Source: Trifolium pratense (lineage: Eukaryota; Streptophyta; Magnoliopsida; Fabales; Fabaceae). Taken from it: a stretch of 64,000 bases of DNA. Made by a program: the position numbers and the translations under genes. The notes under the pieces are model-generated. The model worked only from the letters and a program-made list of their open reading frames with translations. It was not told where the DNA came from and did not search any database. Shown here piece by piece: positions 60,744-64,000 of the stretch (position 1 is its first letter; each line of letters opens with the position of its first letter). The stretch is from NCBI RefSeq assembly GCF_020283565.1, contig NC_060060.1, forward strand, positions 66,325,257 to 66,389,256, given 5' to 3'.

Positions 60744-63700
60744 ATGGCAACCTTCAACAATGGTCAATTCCCTACGAATCTTCCAGTTTTGGATGGAAAG
60801 AATTATGATAATTGGAGCAAACAGATGAAAGTCTTGTTCAATTATCAAGATGTGATGGATCAAGTGATTAATGGTGTGGAATCACTTTCAGAAGGTGCTA
60901 CAGAGGTTCAAAGAACACAACACAAAGAATTGAAGAAGAAAGATTACAAGGCATTGTTCATAATTCATCAAAGTGTAAGCCCTGATATCTTTGAAAAGGT
61001 TGGAGATTGTGAATCAGCCAAGCAAGCTTGGGATATTTTGGCTACAGCTTATGCTGGAGATCAGAAGGTGAAGAAAGTGAAGCTACAAACCCTAAGAAGC
61101 AAGTTTGCACAGCTACAAATGGAAGAAAAAGAAACTGTAAGTGAGTTCTTTACAAAGATTGCAAAATTAGTTAATGAAATGAAAGCATGTGGTGAAATTG
61201 TGTCTGGTACAATGAGAGTTGAAAAGATACTGAGATCTTTAACTCCTAAGTTTGACTATGTGGTAGCTGCAATAGAAGAGTCTAAAGATCTTGACACTAT
61301 TAAGGTTGAGGAACTGCAAGGGTCTTTAGAAGCACATGAGCAAAGGATGAATCAGAGAAATTCTGATAAATCCAATGGTGAGGTAGCATTACAAGTGCAG
61401 CAGGGTAACAAGAATAAGAAAGGAAAGGGAAAATGGCAAGGCAATAAGGGAAAAGATAGTTATCAGAATGGAAACGGAAAAGAGAATCAAGATACCAAAG
61501 GAGGTGGAAATCAGAAGAAACAGTTCAATGGTGGTAGAGGTGGTTACAATGGAGGTGGAAGAGGTGGAAGAGGTGGAAGAGGTGGCAGAGGTGGAAGAGG
61601 CAAGTTTGATAAGAAACACATACAATGCTATAATTGCCAAAATTATGGTCATTTTGCAGATGAATGTAAATTCAGAGAGGAATCAAGTGATGCTGAGGCC
61701 AAAATTGCTAGAAATGATGATGATGATGAAGGCTCAGTTATGTTTCTTGTAACTACAAAAGATGAAAGTGATCTTCAAGAGAAATGGTATCTTGACACTG
61801 GATGTACAACACACATGACAGGGAGGAAAGATTGGTTCACAAGCCTAAAGGCTACTCAGAATCACAATGTCAAGTTTGCAGACAATAGCAGTCTTGCAGT
61901 ACAAGCCATTGGTGATGTAACAATCAAAAGAAAGGATGGCAAGTGTTCAGTGATTTCTGGTGTATTGTACATACCAGGTATGAAATGTAATCTACTCAGT
62001 ATAGGCCAATTGCTAGAGAAAGATTACAGAATTGTAATGGAGAATAAGTTGCTGAAAGTGTACAACACTAAAGGTAACTTGATGTTAAAAACTGAAATGT
62101 CAAAGAATAGGACATTCAAGATTGGGCTCAATGTTCTGAATCACAAGTGCTTGATGACTGCATCAAGCAGAGAAGAGTGGAGATGGCACTATAGAATGGG
62201 GCACTTGAATTTCAAGGACCTCAGCTTGCTGCAAAAATCAAAGATGGTGACAGGCTTGCCAAGCCTGCAAGTGCCTGAAGAGATTTGTGAAGAGTGTGTG
62301 CAGTCAAAACAGCACAGAGGGAGCTTCAGCAAGCATGCAGCAAGTAAGACCAATAGTGTACTTGAAGTGGTGTATTCAGATGTATGTGGTCCAATGCAAG
62401 TGAACTCAATTGGAGGTAACAGGTACTTTGTAAGTTTCATAGATGACTTTAGCAGAAAACTATGGACTTACTCCATAAGTAAGAAAAGTGATGTGTTTGA
62501 AATTTTTAAGAAATTTAAAGCTACAGTTGAAAGACAAAGTGGTAAGAGACTCAAAACCCTAAGAACAGATGGGGGTGGAGAGTATGTATCACATGAATTT
62601 GCAAAATTTTGTGACAATGAAGGCATTGTGCATGACATAGTCCCACCATATACTCCACAGCAAAATGGGACTGCTGAAAGAAAAAATAGAACAATAATGG
62701 ATATGGTGAGGTGTATGTTGAAGGGAAAGCATTTACCTAAGGAGTTATGGGGTGAAGCAGTTTCTACTGCTACTTATACATTGAACAGGTGCCCTACAAA
62801 GAGATTGAAGGGTATCACACCAGAAGAATGTTGGTCAGGACACAAGCCAAATGTGAATCATATGAGAGTGTTTGGTTCACTAGTTTTCAAACACACACCA
62901 GATCAACTGAGGAAGAAGTTGGATGATAAGTCAACAATGATGATATTGGTTGGTTATCACTCAACTGGAGGTTACAAACTCTATGATCCAATCAACAACA
63001 ATGTGGTGATCAGTAGAGATGTAATAATTGATGAACTCAAGGAATGGGACTGGAACACTAATGACAGAAAGAAGTCAACTAGTGTGATGATTGAAGAAGT
63101 TAGTGAAGAACAAGTAAATCAGCCAGTGCCTGAGGTGAGAAGATCAAATAGGCCTAGAACTCTACCAGCAAGATTACAAGAGTGTGAAATGAACTCAGAT
63201 GGTCAAGTGAACAATGATGGTGAGTTGATCCATTTAGCATTCATGGCTGAATCTGAACCAATTGATGTGCATAGTGCTCTACAAAGTGAAAAGTGGAGAG
63301 GTGCTATGAAAGAAGAATTGGATTCAATTGAAAGCAACCAAACATGGGAGCTGGTGGATCTTCCACAGAGAAAGAAAGCAATAGATGTGAAGTGGGTTTA
63401 CAAGCTGAAAGTGAACTCAAAGGGTGAGATAACCAGATACAAAGCAAGGCTAGTGGCAAAGGGATTTCTTCAGAAAGAAGGCATTGACTATGATGAAGTG
63501 TTTGCACCTGTTACTAGAATGGAAACAATTAGGTTAGTAACTGCTCTTGCTAACCTAAATAATTGGCCAATGTATCAAATGGATGTGAAGTCAGCTTTTC
63601 TGAATGGCCCTATAGAAGAGGAAGTATATGTTGCCCAGCCACCTGGTTATGAAGTGAAAGGTCAAGAGCTTAAGGTGTATAAGCTTAAGAGGGCACTCTA

Positions 63701-64000
63701 TGGTCTGAAACAAGCTCCAAGAGCCTGGAACAAAAGGATTGACAAGTTCTTAAATGAAATAGGGTTTAAGAAATGTGTCACAGAACATGGAGTGTATGTC
63801 AAGAAAGATGCTGCAAAGGGAGTCATTATAATTTGTCTATATGTAGATGATTTGCTTATCACAGGAAGCAATGAATCTTATATCAGTGAGTTCAAGGGTG
63901 ACTTGAAGGAAGAGTTTGAAATGACAGATTTAGGCCTCATGACATATTTTCTAGGCATTGAGTTTCTGAGGAATGAGCAAGGAATCTTAATGCACCAGAC
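60744..64000 (+). CDS. gag-pol: gag-pol polyprotein of copia element F, open to window edge
   Basis: The frame from ATG 60744 ([18 protein letters not shown]) has no stop in 1085 codons to the window end. The gag domain ([20 protein letters not shown]) is followed by an Arg-Gly-Gly-rich box near residues 262-290, a zinc knuckle ([14 protein letters not shown]) near 295, and protease [13 protein letters not shown] near 348. GAG-pre-integrase ([10 protein letters not shown]), integrase core ([37 protein letters not shown]) and RT ([12 protein letters not shown], then YVDDLLITG near 1033) follow. RNase H lies beyond the edge. All visible catalytic motifs are intact, so this copy may be functional. 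It diverges strongly from elements A, B and D and belongs to a different copia lineage. Confidence 0.95.
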   Translation, partial: MATFNNGQFPTNLPVLDGKNYDNWSKQMKVLFNYQDVMDQVINGVESLSEGATEVQRTQHKELKKKDYKALFIIHQSVSPDIFEKVGDCESAKQAWDILATAYAGDQKVKKVKLQTLRSKFAQLQMEEKETVSEFFTKIAKLVNEMKACGEIVSGTMRVEKILRSLTPKFDYVVAAIEESKDLDTIKVEELQGSLEAHEQRMNQRNSDKSNGEVALQVQQGNKNKKGKGKWQGNKGKDSYQNGNGKENQDTKGGGNQKKQFNGGRGGYNGGGRGGRGGRGGRGGRGKFDKKHIQCYNCQNYGHFADECKFREESSDAEAKIARNDDDDEGSVMFLVTTKDESDLQEKWYLDTGCTTHMTGRKDWFTSLKATQNHNVKFADNSSLAVQAIGDVTIKRKDGKCSVISGVLYIPGMKCNLLSIGQLLEKDYRIVMENKLLKVYNTKGNLMLKTEMSKNRTFKIGLNVLNHKCLMTASSREEWRWHYRMGHLNFKDLSLLQKSKMVTGLPSLQVPEEICEECVQSKQHRGSFSKHAASKTNSVLEVVYSDVCGPMQVNSIGGNRYFVSFIDDFSRKLWTYSISKKSDVFEIFKKFKATVERQSGKRLKTLRTDGGGEYVSHEFAKFCDNEGIVHDIVPPYTPQQNGTAERKNRTIMDMVRCMLKGKHLPKELWGEAVSTATYTLNRCPTKRLKGITPEECWSGHKPNVNHMRVFGSLVFKHTPDQLRKKLDDKSTMMILVGYHSTGGYKLYDPINNNVVISRDVIIDELKEWDWNTNDRKKSTSVMIEEVSEEQVNQPVPEVRRSNRPRTLPARLQECEMNSDGQVNNDGELIHLAFMAESEPIDVHSALQSEKWRGAMKEELDSIESNQTWELVDLPQRKKAIDVKWVYKLKVNSKGEITRYKARLVAKGFLQKEGIDYDEVFAPVTRMETIRLVTALANLNNWPMYQMDVKSAFLNGPIEEEVYVAQPPGYEVKGQELKVYKLKRALYGLKQAPRAWNKRIDKFLNEIGFKKCVTEHGVYVKKDAAKGVIIICLYVDDLLITGSNESYISEFKGDLKEEFEMTDLGLMTYFLGIEFLRNEQGILMHQ

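Larger units (their letters stand above)
60156..64000 (+). mobile_element. Copia element F, 5' LTR and most of gag-pol
   Basis: The 556-bp LTR (60156-60711) begins TGTTGAATC and ends GCGCCAACA. The primer site follows at 60714, and gag-pol is open to the window edge. The five bases before it, AAGGT (60151-60155), should recur after the 3' LTR outside the window. It is inserted in the protease region of copia element C. Confidence 0.93.

Overview
The window is nuclear DNA of a flowering plant, most likely a papilionoid legume (inference). The support is two intron-rich plant genes, a plant-type retrotransposon load, tRNA-derived SINEs and an envelope-like ORF of the kind seen in legume SIRE-type copia elements. 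There is no operon structure, CRISPR array or bacterial gene organisation. About two thirds of the window is transposable element.

Left part (1-29783). A decayed SIRE-type copia element on the minus strand runs off the left edge (1-4741). It is followed by degraded host sequence (4742-6791), a Harbinger-like DNA transposon with a Mutator-like repeat nested inside it (6792-9025), and a divergent pair of broken Deg/HtrA-like protease genes (9331-10180 minus, 10516-11087 plus). Two intact host genes on the minus strand form the gene island: a 12-exon membrane-anchored A1 aspartic protease (18483-12524, 647 aa) and a 4-exon NRAMP divalent-metal transporter (23686-20779, 512 aa). Small SINEs and MITEs lie in and between them. 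Then come a short non-autonomous Ty3/gypsy element with only gag and protease (25197-27916), a MITE (28190-28380) and a non-autonomous hAT element (28457-29364).

Right part (29784-64000). This is a stack of LTR retrotransposons whose boundaries are fixed by target-site duplications (TSDs). The host layer is a Tnt1/Tork-like copia element (plus strand; its LTR begins near 29784). A SIRE-type element is inserted in its LTR (30204-39361, TSD TTTTG). A Maximus/SIRE-type element on the minus strand is inserted in its primer binding site (39625-58937, TSD ACCAG). Another copia element is inserted in its gag-pol (60156 to beyond the window). The Maximus-type element is itself split by a very young Tekay-type chromovirus (43649-51860, TSD GAACT) whose LTRs look identical apart from one base in a poly-T run.

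The most interesting signal is inside the Maximus-type element. On the strand opposite to gag-pol, next to its 3' LTR, lies a compact gene-like unit (TATA box 41256, ATG 41335, stop 41628, AATAAA 41688). It encodes a 97-residue charged protein with three copies of an ISS-acidic motif that resembles SUMO-interacting motifs. It converges on a separate sense extra ORF that the chromovirus has split in two. Second is a possible 52-nt GT-AG intron, or a +1 frameshift site, between the capsid and nucleocapsid parts of the otherwise intact chromovirus.
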